13,886 bases of DNA from the NCBI GenBank assembly GCA_024692105.1, contig JAILMZ010000022.1:1-13886 (forward strand), given 5' to 3'. Shown one piece after another: positions 13,029-13,886 of this stretch. The DNA comes from Saccharofermentans sp. Its GTDB lineage: Bacteria > Bacillota_A > Clostridia > Saccharofermentanales > Saccharofermentanaceae. Position numbers and translations under genes: made by a program. Positions within the stretch are counted from its first letter, which is position 1; the number at the start of each line of letters is the position of its first letter. A model generated the notes under the pieces. It worked only from the letters and a program-made list of their open reading frames with translations, was not told the origin of the DNA and did no database searches.

Positions 13029-13886
13029 TTACTTTTTGATCATGTACTTGCGTGCGATGGAATATGCCGCTTTGTAAGGCAGAGGCCTTAATGCCTTGTC
13101 TGCCTCCTGTATCTTCTCTCTTATCGGTATGGACTGCGGGCAGTGCTGCTCACACTTGCCGCACTTGATGCACTGCGAGGCATCTGCACTGTCGGCGCGC
13201 AGGGCTATCGTCTGGAAGTATTCCTTCCTGCCCGAACTCTTGCCTTCGGAAGCCATATGATTGTAGCAGGAGAATATTCCCGGGATATCTATGCCCTTGG
13301 GACACGGCATGCAGTAACGGCAGCCGGTGCAGTTGACCTTCATGTTTTCGTTGATGATGGCCTTGATCCTGTCTATCATCTCGAGCTCGTGCTCGCCGAA
13401 GGAGCCCGCCTCTGCAACGGAAGCAGTATTGCAGTTCTCCTCTATCATCTGTATCGAGTTCATTCCGGAGAGAACGCATGTGACCGTCTCCTGGTTCCAG
13501 AGCCAGCGGAAGGCCCACTCTGCAGGTGTCCAGCCGTTCCTGTCCTCTGCGATCTCTTTTCGTGCACGCTCGGGAAGAAGGTCCACGAGCTTGCCGCCTC
13601 TTAAGGGCTCCATTATCAGTACGGGGATGCCCTTTGCCGCCGCTGCTTCGACGCCTGCCCTGCCCGCCTGTGCGAACTCATCCATGTAGTTATACTGCAC
13701 CAGGCAAAGCTCCCAGTCGTACGCGTTCAGGATCTTCAGGAACATCTCCGTGTTGCCGTGGAACGAGAACCCGAAATGCTTTACCACCCCGGCTTCCTTT
13801 TTCTCCTTCATCCACTCGACGATCCCGAGACCTGCGAGACGCTCCCACTGCGCGTAGTCGGTCATGTGGTGCATCAGGTAGTAATC
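13029..13886 (-). CDS. Aldo/keto reductase with C-terminal ferredoxin motifs, N-terminus beyond the window
   Basis: The frame is open to the right edge and upstream codons (D-Y-Y-L before MHHMTDYAQW) look like coding sequence, so the real start lies outside. About 285 codons are present; relatives are usually near 375, so roughly 90 N-terminal residues are missing. The visible part is the C-terminal half of the TIM-barrel aldo/keto reductase fold. It includes a GFSFHG segment and MEPLRGGKL, followed by CTGCRYCMPCPKGIDIP and CIKCGKCEQHCPQSIPI, two four-cysteine iron-sulfur cluster motifs. This iron-sulfur subfamily is common in anaerobes, is expected in the cytosol, and probably exchanges electrons between NAD(P)H or ferredoxin and a carbonyl substrate. 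The substrate is unknown. It is a separate unit from padR, 36 bases beyond the end of the predicted operator; no clear terminator was seen. Confidence 0.92.
   Translation of the reverse strand, partial: DYYLMHHMTDYAQWERLAGLGIVEWMKEKKEAGVVKHFGFSFHGNTEMFLKILNAYDWELCLVQYNYMDEFAQAGRAGVEAAAAKGIPVLIMEPLRGGKLVDLLPERARKEIAEDRNGWTPAEWAFRWLWNQETVTCVLSGMNSIQMIEENCNTASVAEAGSFGEHELEMIDRIKAIINENMKVNCTGCRYCMPCPKGIDIPGIFSCYNHMASEGKSSGRKEYFQTIALRADSADASQCIKCGKCEQHCPQSIPIREKIQEADKALRPLPYKAAYSIARKYMIKK

Noticed and set aside
1..13886. tRNA, rRNA, CRISPR array, integrase, transposase or toxin-antitoxin pair
   Set aside because: No cloverleaf-type sequence, regular repeat array or relevant protein motif was recognised on either strand.

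Overview
The window looks like chromosomal DNA of an anaerobic Gram-positive bacterium of the Clostridia (Firmicutes). The indications are strong AGGAGG-type ribosome sites, TTGACT/TATTAT-type promoters, a class II fructose-bisphosphate aldolase, a PadR/DUF1700 regulatory operon and a ferredoxin-containing aldo/keto reductase. The species cannot be named from sequence reading alone.

Layout. (1) 1-120, minus: the first 40 codons of fba, with a promoter and a 5' leader hairpin upstream. (2) 256-3543: a two-gene plus-strand cassette of a RecQ-type helicase fused to a ComF-like phosphoribosyltransferase, followed by a DprA-like (SLOG fold) protein ending in a probable sliding-clamp-binding peptide. 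The cassette is bracketed by two direct copies of a 45-bp sequence, which is the last codons plus the stop of the neighbouring large helicase gene. (3) 10757-3505, minus: a probable three-gene operon of a long-chain acyl-CoA ligase, a YgjP-like zinc metallopeptidase and a 1542-residue DUF4011/SF1 helicase/Vsr-like nuclease/DUF3320 protein of a type linked to phage defence. (4) 10937-11713, plus: a PlsC-type acyltransferase divergent from the ligase, with a perfect 12-bp palindrome in the shared intergenic region, followed by a strong bidirectional terminator. (5) 12909-11803, minus: a padR - DUF1700 membrane protein - small membrane protein operon, with an inverted repeat over its promoter. 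(6) 13886-13029, minus: an aldo/keto reductase with two C-terminal iron-sulfur motifs, cut by the window edge.

Main interest. The RecQ-PRTase/DprA pair resembles a rearranged set of natural-competence DNA-handling activities (ComFA helicase, ComFC PRTase, DprA) packed into two genes. It appears to have been inserted at the 3' end of a second DNA-processing, probably defensive gene, regenerating that gene's C-terminus. The two systems converge tail to tail, with fba on the far side. This is best read as a candidate defence or DNA-uptake-surveillance cassette at an integration hotspot. No integrase or transposase is visible. The other genes are ordinary lipid, envelope-stress-type regulatory and redox genes.
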